A stretch of 64,000 bases of DNA, taken from the NCBI GenBank assembly GCA_964394085.1, contig CAYMWF010000023.1:9724-73723 (forward strand), written 5' to 3'. Below the pieces are notes generated by a model. It worked only from the letters and a program-made list of their open reading frames with translations. It made no database searches and was not told the DNA's origin. Source of the DNA: CAYMWF01 sp964394085 [NCBI: uncultured Gemmatimonadota bacterium] (lineage in GTDB: Bacteria > GCA-2686955 > CAYMWF01). Numbering within the stretch: the first letter of the stretch is position 1; each line of letters opens with the position of its first letter. The position numbers and the translations under genes are program-made. Below, in pieces: positions 1 to 9,343 of this stretch.

Positions 1-7
1 AGACTTG

Positions 8-1444
8 ATGGAGTGGCCGATCTTCGAGATGCCGTTTATCGGGAACCGGATGCTCATTGCGCTCATTGCGACGGTGCACATCTGCATCTCCCACGGCATG
101 GCGGTGGGAGGCAGCTACTTCGTCGTATCCCTCCATTACAAGTCGCTTCGCGAAGGTAACGAGCGCCTCGGCGAGCTCGCTTTCAGAATCCTGCGCGTAT
201 TCTTCATAACGACGACTTCCCTGGGCGCGCTCACCGGCGTCGGGATATGGCTCACCACTTCGATCGTATCATCCCCGACCATCGGCTCCCTGCTTCACGT
301 CTTCTTCTGGGCCTGGTTCCTGGAGTGGCTCGTATTCGTCACGGAAGTCGTAACGATATTGATCTATTATCTTTCATGGAACAGGATGGGCCCGGAAAAA
401 AGCCTGAAGATCGGCATCCTTTACGTGGTCGTCTCCTGGATTACCATGATGCTCATCACCGGCATCCTCGGAGCCATGCTCACCCCCGGCAGGTGGATCG
501 AAACACGATCCTTCTTCGACGGGTTCTTCAACCCGAGCTACCTTCCCCAGCTATTGACGAGAACCTCCCTGGCCGCCCTTCTTTCCATTGCGTTCGGCTT
601 GATCATCGTGCGCATATCAAGGGATTACAGGGATCAGTGGGAAAATGTCTGGAGGTTCGCGGGGAAGAGTCTGATCGTGATTGCACCGGTCTTCCTGTTC
701 GGAGTTTTGAACTACTACCATACCCTCCCGCAGCAGATAAACCACCTGGTCTCCACCGCGATGATGACCACCGGTTACGCCGTATACGCCCACATCAGCA
801 AGATGTATTATATCTTTCTCGTGCTCTTCCTCGCGGCGTCCGGCGCAGTCCTTGTGAAAAAACGGAAGGACTACCTGGTTCTTTCTTTCGTGCCGGTGAT
901 CCTGATGGTGATTTCAGTGGGTCAGCTCGAGCGGGTCAGGGAATTCATAAGGAAGCCGTTCACCATCCATCAGTACCTCTACTCCAACGGCATACGCCTG
1001 GATGAAGCTCCCTTCCTGTCGAAGCATGGAATCCTGAACTATTCGGGGTGGGCCGACCGCAGGGCGACCGAGAATGACCCGGTTCTCCGCAACGGTGAAA
1101 AAATCTTCAAGATGGAATGCTCGATCTGTCACACATACAGGGGCGTGAACGGCATCACCAAGAAAACGGATATCCTCCGGGACAGGGAAATCATTGAAAA
1201 TTTCCTGAATACGTACAGGTATTCCCACCCGTTCATGCCGCCCTTCGTCGGAACCGACGAGGAGCGTTCGTTCCTGGCGGCATATCTCGACAATATCGTA
1301 AACGGTCGGAACCCGCAGGATATGACGGAGCTCGAATCGGAAGGAGAGCCGGAACCGGAGCGGGAAGGCGCGGAACCCGATCCGGAACCGGAGCGGGAAC
1401 CGGAGCGGGAAACGGAGCGGACTCCCGGGGAGGTTTCCGGCTGA
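8..1444 (+). CDS. Cytochrome bd-like membrane subunit fused to C-terminal cytochrome c
   Basis: This is a polytopic membrane protein of the CydA-like (bd oxidase) superfamily, with about eight hydrophobic helices followed by a periplasmic monoheme cytochrome c domain. The haem c motif CSICH lies near residue 371, with a likely distal Met in 'HPFMPP' near residue 405. The N-terminal helix has 'HICISH', fitting the first bd haem-ligand position. The segment aligning with the second bd His (E. coli H186 region) reads 'LLTRTSLA', without His. No long Q-loop is visible. The last ~40 residues are a Glu/Pro/Arg-rich tail that is repetitive at DNA level. The ATG at 8 follows a possible TTG at 5; the window begins just upstream, so the true start is not certain. 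It abuts the next gene and heads the alternative complex III operon, so it probably passes electrons within that quinol-oxidising chain (inference). Confidence 0.72.
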   Translation: MEWPIFEMPFIGNRMLIALIATVHICISHGMAVGGSYFVVSLHYKSLREGNERLGELAFRILRVFFITTTSLGALTGVGIWLTTSIVSSPTIGSLLHVFFWAWFLEWLVFVTEVVTILIYYLSWNRMGPEKSLKIGILYVVVSWITMMLITGILGAMLTPGRWIETRSFFDGFFNPSYLPQLLTRTSLAALLSIAFGLIIVRISRDYRDQWENVWRFAGKSLIVIAPVFLFGVLNYYHTLPQQINHLVSTAMMTTGYAVYAHISKMYYIFLVLFLAASGAVLVKKRKDYLVLSFVPVILMVISVGQLERVREFIRKPFTIHQYLYSNGIRLDEAPFLSKHGILNYSGWADRRATENDPVLRNGEKIFKMECSICHTYRGVNGITKKTDILRDREIIENFLNTYRYSHPFMPPFVGTDEERSFLAAYLDNIVNGRNPQDMTELESEGEPEPEREGAEPDPEPEREPERETERTPGEVSG

Positions 1445-1445
1445 C

Positions 1446-2738
1446 ATGGATCTGATACCCATAGATTTCCCCCTGGCCCTGCCCGCCTCGATCTTTTTCC
1501 TGAAGTTCGTCCTGGTAAGCCTCTTCATAATTCACATACTCCTGGTAAACGCGATGATCGGAGGAGCTTTCGGGAGCGTTTTTCTGAGGATGCTGGGCGG
1601 TGAAGATCCCTTCTGGTCCAGGCTGGCGAGAGATCTTCTCGACACGGTTACCGTCAACAAGAGCATGGCGGTCGTTCTGGGGGTCGGTCCGCTTCTCGCC
1701 ATCAACCTGGCCTACACGCGATTCTTCTATCCCGCGAACAACATCACGGCGCCGTACTGGCTTTCGATCATCTGGCTCGTGGCACTGGCGTTCCTGTCGC
1801 TCTATGTCTATAAATACACCTGGGATTCGCAAAGATACGGCATGGGATTCAAGTATTTCTGGGGCATCCTCGGTTGCGGGATTCTCGCGCTGGTGCCGCT
1901 CATCTTCCTTACGAACATCAATCTCATGCTTTATCCCGACCAGTGGAAAAATGTGGCGGGATTCCTCGATGCCCTCTGGCTTCCCAACGTATTGCCCAGG
2001 TATCTGCATTTCATGAACGCGAGCTTCGCGATCACCGGATTCTTCGTGTACGGATACTTCCACTTCAAGGGTAAGGGGGCGGGCGGGGATGCCGCATACT
2101 TCTCCCGGGCATCGAGACTGGGCATGAAATGGGCGCTGGTCGCCACGCTGCTGCAGACGATTTTCGGAACCTTCAACTATGCGACCCTTCCCGCGGCCGC
2201 GGATTCTCCCCTGGTGCTGCTCCTGATATGTGCGGCCATCTCGTTCGCGGGGCTCGCCGTCTTCCTTCTCCTTCTGAATCTCTACACGGACAAAAGGGCA
2301 GGCCCCTACTCGATATTCGTCGTCATTCTCGTGGTGGTCGGGGTGATGGCTTCGATGCGGCACGTTGTCAGGGAGAACGCCCTGGATATTCCCGAGGCGA
2401 TAGCCCTCAGGAAAACGACGACATACAGGGAAAAGCTGGCTTTGTTCATGGAATCCTATTCTCCCGACGGAACCTCGAAGCGAACGGGCGAATCGGTGTT
2501 CAGGGAGGTCTGCACCGCATGCCATGCGATAGACAAGCGGATTGTCGGGCCTCCCATGCAGTACGCCATCGATAAGTACAGGGACAGCAGCGACGAAATG
2601 ATCGAATTCATCAGCTCACCCAGAAAAGTGGATGAGGATTACCCGGTAATGCCGAAGCCGCCGGTAACGGATCGGGAAATAGAAATGGTGGTCGGCTATC
2701 TGCTCGGTTTGGGAACAGAATCGAATGGGGAAGAGTAA
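1446..2738 (+). CDS. Second cytochrome bd-like membrane subunit with fused cytochrome c
   Basis: This is a membrane protein of the same superfamily as its upstream neighbour, starting one base after that gene's stop. About nine hydrophobic helices are followed by a monoheme cytochrome c domain with CTACH near residue 355 and a probable Met ligand in 'YPVMPKPP' near residue 401. Unlike the first subunit, it keeps His in both expected bd-like helices: 'LFIIHILL' near the N-terminus and 'RYLHFMNASF' in the helix matching the E. coli H186 region. A third candidate is in 'SMRHVV'. The pair looks like tandem duplication followed by divergence. The gene overlaps actA by 14 nt, so translational coupling is likely. 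Whether the pair reduces oxygen, as in divergent bd-type families, or only moves electrons cannot be decided from sequence. Confidence 0.7.
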   Translation: MDLIPIDFPLALPASIFFLKFVLVSLFIIHILLVNAMIGGAFGSVFLRMLGGEDPFWSRLARDLLDTVTVNKSMAVVLGVGPLLAINLAYTRFFYPANNITAPYWLSIIWLVALAFLSLYVYKYTWDSQRYGMGFKYFWGILGCGILALVPLIFLTNINLMLYPDQWKNVAGFLDALWLPNVLPRYLHFMNASFAITGFFVYGYFHFKGKGAGGDAAYFSRASRLGMKWALVATLLQTIFGTFNYATLPAAADSPLVLLLICAAISFAGLAVFLLLLNLYTDKRAGPYSIFVVILVVVGVMASMRHVVRENALDIPEAIALRKTTTYREKLALFMESYSPDGTSKRTGESVFREVCTACHAIDKRIVGPPMQYAIDKYRDSSDEMIEFISSPRKVDEDYPVMPKPPVTDREIEMVVGYLLGLGTESNGEE

Positions 2739-3306
2739 ACCAGGAAACAACGCGTCGGGAAGCGGCCGGCTTCCGTTGATCTTTGCCGGCGCGACCGTGA
2801 TCTGGATCGGCGCGATGCTCGCCGCCGCCGCGGGGGCGCACCTGTGGATACAGTACATGGCCGCCGAAGCGCCCGTGCAGCCTGTGCGGTTTTCACATAC
2901 CGTCCATGTAAACGGGCTCAACATGGAATGCCTCTACTGTCATGTCTACGCCGAAACCTCCATCCATGCAACGATCCCGGAAGGGTCGGTCTGCCTCGAC
3001 TGCCACGAAGGGGCCGGGATTGAACATCCCGAGGTTGAAAGAATGCTCGACATTCTCGAAAAAGAAGGAAGCATACCCTGGCAGCGGGTATACAGAGTGA
3101 AGGATCACGTCTATTTCTCTCACCGGGTTCATACCGCCGGCGCCGGTCTGCGCTGCCAGGAATGCCACGGGCCGGTGGAGCACATGACGGTGGCTGAGAT
3201 GTCATCCGGCGCGGCGGCGGTCCGCAACACGATCGAAATGGGATGGTGCATCGCCTGTCACCGGAGACTGGGCGCGTCCCGTGAATGCATCACCTGCCAC
3301 AAATAG
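2725..3306 (+). CDS. actA: Alternative complex III pentaheme cytochrome c subunit ActA
   Basis: This is a 193-residue membrane-anchored multihaem cytochrome with one N-terminal hydrophobic helix (about residues 13-40). Five CXXCH motifs follow (CLYCH, CLDCH, CQECH, CIACH, CITCH), matching the pentaheme ActA of alternative complex III. It should sit on the periplasmic face and receive electrons from the iron-sulfur chain of ActB. The ATG lies inside the 3' end of the preceding gene, and actB follows at once. Family assignment rests on haem count, anchor and the conserved gene order act A-B-C-D-F. Confidence 0.85.
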   Translation: MGKSKPGNNASGSGRLPLIFAGATVIWIGAMLAAAAGAHLWIQYMAAEAPVQPVRFSHTVHVNGLNMECLYCHVYAETSIHATIPEGSVCLDCHEGAGIEHPEVERMLDILEKEGSIPWQRVYRVKDHVYFSHRVHTAGAGLRCQECHGPVEHMTVAEMSSGAAAVRNTIEMGWCIACHRRLGASRECITCHK

Positions 3307-3314
3307 GATCTGCG

Positions 3315-6224
3315 ATGGGTGGAACCGGAATCGATAGAAGGAGCTTTCTGAAGCTGGTCGGAGGCGCGACGGCCCTTGCGGCGATACCGTCCGCAGCGCC
3401 CCGGGCTTCCCTCGCGAAGCTGTATCCCGTACTCGTTCCTGAAAAGGAGATAATTCCGGGAACGCCTTACTGGTTCGCCTCGACCTGCCGCGAATGCCCC
3501 GCGGGATGCGGGGTGATGCTCAAGACCAGGAACGGAAACGTGAAGAAGGTGGAGGGCAATCCGAACCATCCGGTCAGCCGGGGAGGGCTCTGCCCCCGAG
3601 GCCAGGCGGCTCTCCAGGAGGTGTACAGTCCCGGGAGGCTCGAATCCCCTCTCTTTATCGGGGGCGATGGTTCGCCGGCGCCGCTGACATGGGACGATGC
3701 GCTCGCGCAAATAAACGAAAAAACGGCGCCGGGAAGGACGGTGTTTCTATCAGGGCGTCTTACGGGCTCCAGGAGGAGACTCGCGGACAGGTGGCTGAAA
3801 TCGTTCGGCGGGAGCGGCTCGGCCGTTGTGCATGAACCTCTGTTCAGAAAGGCGGCCTCCATCGCCAACAGGATCTGCTTCGGGATGGAAGCCCGGAACA
3901 GATACCTTATAGGCAGGGCGGACTACGTTCTTTCCTTCGGCGCCGACTTCATGGAGACGTGGGAATCTCCCGTCGAGCTCAGCAGGGGATACTCTGAGGC
4001 GCGCCGGTTCGACGGCGGCGAAATCGTGAAGTTCGTCCATATCGGGTCGACCGACACCCTCACCGCCGCCAACGCCGACGAAGAATACAAGGTTCCGCCG
4101 GGAAGTGAATCCCTTCTGATGCTGGCGCTGGCCCGGCTTCTGCTCGACGAGGACGGCGGCAGGATCGATCCCGTGGAAAAGGCCGCGCTGAAGCAGAGCC
4201 TCGAGCCGTTCAGCCTCGAACGGGCTTCATCCGCCTCCGGCCTGTCCCGGGAGCTTCTCACCGGCATCGCGGGGCAGCTTGCGAGATGCGGCAACCCGCT
4301 GGTCCTCTGCGGCGACGGCCTCGCGGCGCACGAGAGGGGAACCGAATCCCAGGTCTCCGCCTCAATCCTCCGTTTCGTCGCCGGCTGCCACGGAAAGACC
4401 GTTTCACTCCTTCCCCGGAACGATTCACCCGGAGATTTCCCGGGATACGACCTGGACGGCTTGATCGAAGATATGGAATCGGGCGGGATCTCCCGCCTTT
4501 TCGTATACGAAACCGATCCTCTGTTCACCTACCCCGACCGGGAGCGGCTCAACGCGGCGATGAGGCGTGTCCCGCTGAAAGTCGCGCTCGCCGCCACCAT
4601 GAATGAAACCGCATCCGCGTGCGACTTCGCGCTCCCCGTGCACCACGCTATCGAAACATGGGGTCTGGACGAACCCCGGCCGGGTGTATTTTCCCTGGTG
4701 CAGCCCGCCACGGCCCCTGTTTCCGGCGCCCGCGCCGCCGGAGAGATACTCCTTGCCACGGGAAACGACCGGGAAGAGCCCAGATCGTTCGAAGATTTCA
4801 TCCGTGAGGAGTGGGAGTCCGTGTTCCGGGCGGCTGGAAAAAGTGTTTCTTTCGAGGAGAGCTGGAAGGATGTTCTTCTCCTCGGCGGACTCTGGACGAA
4901 TGCCGGGGATCCGCCGGTCCCGCGGCGCCTCGCCGGAACGGCTCACGATCTTCTCCGGAAGATCGATCCGCATCCGTCCGTGGAGCGGGGTTTAACGCTT
5001 GTCGTCAGCCCCAGCCACCGCTTCTACGACGGGCGGGGGAGCAACAAGCCGTGGCTGTGGGAGATGCCTGATCCCCTCACCGGAGTAGTCTGGGACACGC
5101 CCCTCCGCGTCCACCCGGAGCAGGCCGCCGGGAAAAGGCTCGCCGACGGCGACATCGTCAAAGTCTCGGCGAACGGCAGGTCGATCGAAGCCCCGGTTCT
5201 TTTGACCGGCGGTGTACATCCGGACGTGGCCGCGATCGATATCGGTTCGGGCCGCGCCGGAAATGCTGATACGGATGCCGACGGAACAGGGAATCCGCTA
5301 TCCCTTCTTCCGGTGAAATCGACGGATCCTGCTTCAGGCGATACCGTGCTGTGCGTCCGGGACGTTATCCTGGAAAAGACCGGCCGGAAAAAGAAGCTCG
5401 TCCGGCTTCAAGGCGGGTATTCGCAGGGAGCTCGCGGTATAACACAGGCAATGCCGGTATCCGAGGCGGTCCGGCTTCACGGTGCGGGCGCACACAGGGA
5501 ACATCACCACGAGCACCAGATCTATCCTCCCCATGAACACGGCGAATATTTCTGGGGGATGGTGATCGATCTCGACCTCTGCAGCGGCTGCGGCGCCTGC
5601 GTTGTCGCCTGTTACGCCGAAAACAACATCCAGGTAGTGGGGAAAGAGCAGTGCGGCGTCGGGAGGGAGATGGCCTGGCTCAGGATCGAGCAGTTCGAGG
5701 TCGGCGGACGGAAGATGTTTCTGCCGATGCTCTGCCAGCAGTGCGAGAATGCTCCCTGCGAGCCGGTATGCCCGGTGTATGCGACGGTCCACAGCAGCGA
5801 CGGGTTGAACGTCCAGGTATACAACAGGTGCGTCGGAACCCGGTACTGCTCCAACAATTGCCCGTACAAGGTGAGACGTTTCAACTACATCCCGGTCGAA
5901 AGAGACGGGCTCCCCGAAAAGCAGCTCAATCCGGACATCTATATCCGCACCAAGGGCATCATGGAAAAATGCACCTTCTGCGTCCATCGTCTCAGGAAAG
6001 CCAAGGAGGACGCTAAAATCGAAGGGAGAGCGGTGCGGGACGGCGAAGCAGTTCCCGCCTGCGCCCAGTCGTGCCCGGCCGGCGCAATCACTTTCGGCAA
6101 TCTGAATGATCCGGAGAGCGCGGTGTCGAAGCTCAAAAACGATTTCAGGGGATACTCGGTGTTCGATGAATTGAATACGCAGCCGTCCATAACGTATCTG
6201 AAAGGTTTGATTCATGGCTCCTGA
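3315..6224 (+). CDS. actB: Alternative complex III molybdopterin-like/iron-sulfur fusion subunit ActB
   Basis: This large fused subunit has an N-terminal molybdopterin-oxidoreductase-like domain and a C-terminal ferredoxin-like domain. A twin-arginine signal ('DRRSFLKLVGG') directs it to the periplasm. The ATG at 3315 is preferred because it follows AGGA and leaves the Tat motif near the N-terminus; an in-frame ATG at 3285 overlaps actA. The C-terminal third has the cysteine series of an NrfC/PsrB-like protein: 'CSGCGACVVAC', 'CQQCENAPCEPVC', 'CVGTRYCSNNCP', 'CTFCVH', 'CAQSCP', enough for several [Fe-S] clusters. The first domain also keeps an N-terminal C-x2-C-x3-C...C set ('CRECPAGC', 'LCPRG'), as in true molybdoenzymes; in characterised ACIII this domain has no cofactor, as I recall. 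It links quinol oxidation in ActC to the ActA haems. Confidence 0.88.
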   Translation: MGGTGIDRRSFLKLVGGATALAAIPSAAPRASLAKLYPVLVPEKEIIPGTPYWFASTCRECPAGCGVMLKTRNGNVKKVEGNPNHPVSRGGLCPRGQAALQEVYSPGRLESPLFIGGDGSPAPLTWDDALAQINEKTAPGRTVFLSGRLTGSRRRLADRWLKSFGGSGSAVVHEPLFRKAASIANRICFGMEARNRYLIGRADYVLSFGADFMETWESPVELSRGYSEARRFDGGEIVKFVHIGSTDTLTAANADEEYKVPPGSESLLMLALARLLLDEDGGRIDPVEKAALKQSLEPFSLERASSASGLSRELLTGIAGQLARCGNPLVLCGDGLAAHERGTESQVSASILRFVAGCHGKTVSLLPRNDSPGDFPGYDLDGLIEDMESGGISRLFVYETDPLFTYPDRERLNAAMRRVPLKVALAATMNETASACDFALPVHHAIETWGLDEPRPGVFSLVQPATAPVSGARAAGEILLATGNDREEPRSFEDFIREEWESVFRAAGKSVSFEESWKDVLLLGGLWTNAGDPPVPRRLAGTAHDLLRKIDPHPSVERGLTLVVSPSHRFYDGRGSNKPWLWEMPDPLTGVVWDTPLRVHPEQAAGKRLADGDIVKVSANGRSIEAPVLLTGGVHPDVAAIDIGSGRAGNADTDADGTGNPLSLLPVKSTDPASGDTVLCVRDVILEKTGRKKKLVRLQGGYSQGARGITQAMPVSEAVRLHGAGAHREHHHEHQIYPPHEHGEYFWGMVIDLDLCSGCGACVVACYAENNIQVVGKEQCGVGREMAWLRIEQFEVGGRKMFLPMLCQQCENAPCEPVCPVYATVHSSDGLNVQVYNRCVGTRYCSNNCPYKVRRFNYIPVERDGLPEKQLNPDIYIRTKGIMEKCTFCVHRLRKAKEDAKIEGRAVRDGEAVPACAQSCPAGAITFGNLNDPESAVSKLKNDFRGYSVFDELNTQPSITYLKGLIHGS

Positions 6225-7557
6225 AAGATACATGGATCCGGCCCTCGGCCCGGATGATATCAACGACAGGGTGGCCGGCGCTCTGAAAAGTCCGGGCGTG
6301 ATCTTCTATTTCTTCATCGCACTTTTCGCGAGTTTCGTAGTTGTTGGTGCTGTCTGCCTCTATCTGCAGATCCACAGAGGTCTGTACATGGGCGGCATGA
6401 CGCATCCCGTGGCATGGGGCATATATCTCACCAATTTCGTCTTCTGGGTGGGGATAGCCCACTCCGGCACGCTGATCTCCGCCATCCTCTTCCTCTTCCG
6501 CTCCAGGTGGCGCACAAGCATAAACCGCATCGCCGAGGCTATGACGGTTTTCGCAGTCGCCATGGCCGGCATTTTCGTTCTCAGCCACGTAGGGAGGCTG
6601 TGGAAGATATACTACACCCTCCCCTATCCGAACTTCCGCCAGCTGTGGGTCAACTTCAGGTCGCCGCTGAACTGGGATCTCTTCGCGATAAGCACATACA
6701 TGATCGTCAGCACCACTTTCTTCATCGTGGGGATGATTCCCGACATGGCCGTGCTCCGCGACAGGTTCAGCGGCACGAGAAAGAAAATCTATTCCGTTTT
6801 CGCAATGGGGTTCAAGGGGACTCACAGGCAATGGCACCATTACGAAACCGCGTACCTGATGTTTGCGGCCCTCGCCACCCCGCTGGTCATTTCGGTGCAC
6901 AGCATAGTCTCCTGGGATTTCGCCATGTCGATCCTGCCCGGCTGGCACAGCACCATATTCGCGCCGTACTTCGTGTCGGGCGCGATTTTCTCGGGGTCGG
7001 CGATGGTGATCACGATCCTGGTTCCCCTCCGGAAGATATTCCGCATGGAAGACATCATAACGGAGAACCACTTCAACAGGCTCGGTCAGATCATCCTTCT
7101 AACGTCGCTCATCGTGACCTACTCCTACATCACCGAGATCTTCATCGCATGGTACAGCGATAACCTGTTCGAGCAGGAAGCGTTCTATTACCGGGCTTTC
7201 GGGCACTACGGCGCGTTCTTCTTCCTGATGCTCGCGTGCAATTCGATAATCCCCCTGAGCCTTTTCATCCGCAAGGTCAGGACCTGCATACCGGCAATCT
7301 TCGTTATCTCCCTCCTGATCAATGTCGGCATGTGGCTCGAAAGGTTCGTTATCATAATCACGACCCAGGCCAGGGATTTCGATCCCTACAACTGGGGCGT
7401 CTACACGCCTTCACTCATCGAGTGGGGTATTTTCCTCGGAAGCTTCGGGGGGTTCTTCCTCCTCTTCTTCACCTTCGCGAAGTTCGCGCCGGTCATCGCG
7501 ATCAGCGAGGTCAAGGGCCAGATTCACCACGAGAACCGGGGAGCGACCCATGAGTAG
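6214..7557 (+). CDS. actC: Alternative complex III NrfD-like quinol-binding subunit ActC
   Basis: This 447-residue integral membrane protein of the NrfD/PsrC family has about ten hydrophobic helices. Typical family sequence includes 'GGMTHPVAWGIYLTNFVFWVG' in a front helix and 'MSILPGWHSTIFAPYF' in the middle, close to the quinol site in characterised members. The gene overlaps actB by 11 nt and actD by 8 nt. Its role is quinol oxidation at the periplasmic side with electron delivery to ActB, possibly with proton translocation. Family length and position in the operon agree. Confidence 0.9.
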   Translation: MAPERYMDPALGPDDINDRVAGALKSPGVIFYFFIALFASFVVVGAVCLYLQIHRGLYMGGMTHPVAWGIYLTNFVFWVGIAHSGTLISAILFLFRSRWRTSINRIAEAMTVFAVAMAGIFVLSHVGRLWKIYYTLPYPNFRQLWVNFRSPLNWDLFAISTYMIVSTTFFIVGMIPDMAVLRDRFSGTRKKIYSVFAMGFKGTHRQWHHYETAYLMFAALATPLVISVHSIVSWDFAMSILPGWHSTIFAPYFVSGAIFSGSAMVITILVPLRKIFRMEDIITENHFNRLGQIILLTSLIVTYSYITEIFIAWYSDNLFEQEAFYYRAFGHYGAFFFLMLACNSIIPLSLFIRKVRTCIPAIFVISLLINVGMWLERFVIIITTQARDFDPYNWGVYTPSLIEWGIFLGSFGGFFLLFFTFAKFAPVIAISEVKGQIHHENRGATHE

Positions 7558-8089
7558 CCGGGATCGCAGAATAAAAGCCGTCTATTCGGATTATTCCGCT
7601 TTCATCGAGGCGGTGGAAACAGTGGCCCGGAGGAAGGGCGTGCGCGGCCTCGAGGTCTTCTCGCCCATGCCGCTCCACGAGATGGAGCGGATCCTGCCGC
7701 AGAAACCGAGCGGGGTGCGATGGTTCACCTTCCTCGGCGGTCTCACCGGGCTCTCTTTCGGCCTGCTCTTTCCGATCTACACGGTCCTCGACTGGCCTCT
7801 GATAACCGGAGGCAAACCGATTGTGAGTTTACCTCTCTTCATCGTCGTGGCCTTCGAGCTTACGATACTGTTCGGCGCGCTCGCCACGTTTCTCGGTCTC
7901 CTGGTCCTCGGAAAGATGCCCAGGCAGAATCTCACGGGATATGATCCCAGGTTTTCGGAGTGCTCCTTCGGAATCGTGTTCATTGCGGACAAGGGCGATG
8001 CCGGCGAATTCAGAAGACTGCTGGATAAAGCGGACGATTTCCTGGTCGCGGCTGCGGCCGGCAACGACGGGGAGAAACCTTCGCCATGA
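7550..8089 (+). CDS. actD: Alternative complex III subunit ActD (DUF3341)
   Basis: This 179-residue protein has a soluble N-terminal half that reads like ActD/DUF3341 ('AVYSDYSAFIEAVETVARRKG', 'VFSPMPLHEME') and then two transmembrane helices (about residues 58-80 and 97-122). A short cytoplasmic tail ends the protein. It is a structural subunit without cofactors in known complexes. It overlaps actC (8 nt) and actF (4 nt, ATGA), so stoichiometric co-translation is likely. Confidence 0.85.
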   Translation: MSSRDRRIKAVYSDYSAFIEAVETVARRKGVRGLEVFSPMPLHEMERILPQKPSGVRWFTFLGGLTGLSFGLLFPIYTVLDWPLITGGKPIVSLPLFIVVAFELTILFGALATFLGLLVLGKMPRQNLTGYDPRFSECSFGIVFIADKGDAGEFRRLLDKADDFLVAAAAGNDGEKPSP

Positions 8090-9222
8090 GTGAAAATCCC
8101 GCCCTGGGAAGAATCCGCGTTCTAGCGGGAGCGGCCGTCGTGCTGGGCGTTTTTTTCGCCGTGCTGGGCGGAACAGGGGACGCTCCGGTCAGGATGTGGC
8201 AGATATATCTCGTGAATTTCCTTCTTTGGACCGGGATATCGCAGGCCGGCGTCGTGCTCTCGGCTATCCTCGAAACGACCGGGTCAAGCTGGGGGAAAAG
8301 GGTCCAGCCGATAGCTGAATCCCTCGTCTCCTTCCTTCCGGTCTCGCTCGTCCTGCTGGTCCTTCTGACGCTGGGGTCGCGGCATATATTCCCATGGGTG
8401 TCATCCGTCGAAATCTCGGAAGGGAAGAAGCTTTATCTCAACCTTCCGTTTCTGTACGCCAGGAACCTGGGGGGACTGGGTTTATTGTCGGCGCTCAGCT
8501 GGCTGTTCGTAACGAAACGGAGACGCTCCGCGAGCGGCGGCGAGGCCCTGCGGCCGAAGGCTCTCGCCGTCGTCCTGCTGCTCCTTTACGCGGTGGTATA
8601 TTCGATTGTCGGGTTCGACTTCGTGATGTCGCTCTCGCCCCACTGGTTCAGCACGCTCATGGGCGCATATTTTTTCATAACCTGTTTCTACACCGGGCTC
8701 GCTGTGGTCATCATCATGGCCGTCTTCGGAAGATGGCGACTTTTCCCCGCGGATTTCCTGACGGACAGGGAGTTCCACGATATAGGCAAACTGACGTTCG
8801 GGTTCGGACTGTTCTGGATGTCCCTGCTCTGGTCTCAATACCTTGTCATCTGGTACGGAAACCTGCCCGAGGAATACGAGTTCCTCTACGTGAGGTTCTT
8901 CGCCGAACCCTGGAAGTCTTTGAGTATCCTGATGGTGCTCTTCGTTTTCGTTTTTCCGTTCATCATCCTGATGAACAGGAGAGGAAAGACAGCTCAACCG
9001 GTGATCGGGGCGGTAGGGCTTCTGATACTGCTTGGCTCGTTTTTACACATGTTCATCCTGGTCGTGCCGTCTCTTTCGCCTGAAAGCGTCCCTGCGGGAA
9101 TGATGGAAGTTTTTATTACTCTCGGTTTTGCGGGGCTCTTCATCCTCAGCCATCATTTCGGTCTGAAACGGATTCCGATCCGGGATGCCGAACCTTCCGC
9201 GGAAGCAGCGGCAAAGCCGTAA
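8086..9222 (+). CDS. actF: Alternative complex III NrfD-like membrane subunit ActF
   Basis: This 378-residue polytopic membrane protein has about ten helices and is distantly related to ActC. Shared family features include 'RMWQIYLVNFLLWTGISQAGVV' near the N-terminus and 'MSLSPHWFSTLMGAYFF' in the middle, where ActC has 'MSILPGWHST'. It is the last gene of the complex; no separate monoheme actE or actG-like gene is seen, and cytochrome c domains are instead fused to the two first genes of the operon. No haem-copper oxidase follows within the window. Confidence 0.85.
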   Translation: MSENPALGRIRVLAGAAVVLGVFFAVLGGTGDAPVRMWQIYLVNFLLWTGISQAGVVLSAILETTGSSWGKRVQPIAESLVSFLPVSLVLLVLLTLGSRHIFPWVSSVEISEGKKLYLNLPFLYARNLGGLGLLSALSWLFVTKRRRSASGGEALRPKALAVVLLLLYAVVYSIVGFDFVMSLSPHWFSTLMGAYFFITCFYTGLAVVIIMAVFGRWRLFPADFLTDREFHDIGKLTFGFGLFWMSLLWSQYLVIWYGNLPEEYEFLYVRFFAEPWKSLSILMVLFVFVFPFIILMNRRGKTAQPVIGAVGLLILLGSFLHMFILVVPSLSPESVPAGMMEVFITLGFAGLFILSHHFGLKRIPIRDAEPSAEAAAKP

Positions 9223-9343
9223 ACGGGCTGTCGGTGCACAAGCATAATATCTACCATTGCCGTCAGTGGTCAGGTGTGCCCCGGAAAACAGAGCCACGTG
9301 GTTGGGCACATTATCCGAAACCTTCAAACACGGGTGATCGAGC

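Noticed and set aside
1233-2525. Long minus-strand open frame opposite the bd-like genes
   Set aside because: Low-complexity, antisense to two well-supported genes; a codon-bias shadow.
5334-6263. 309-codon antisense frame opposite actB
   Set aside because: The plus strand shows the expected ActB cysteine motifs; the reverse frame has no family-like sequence.
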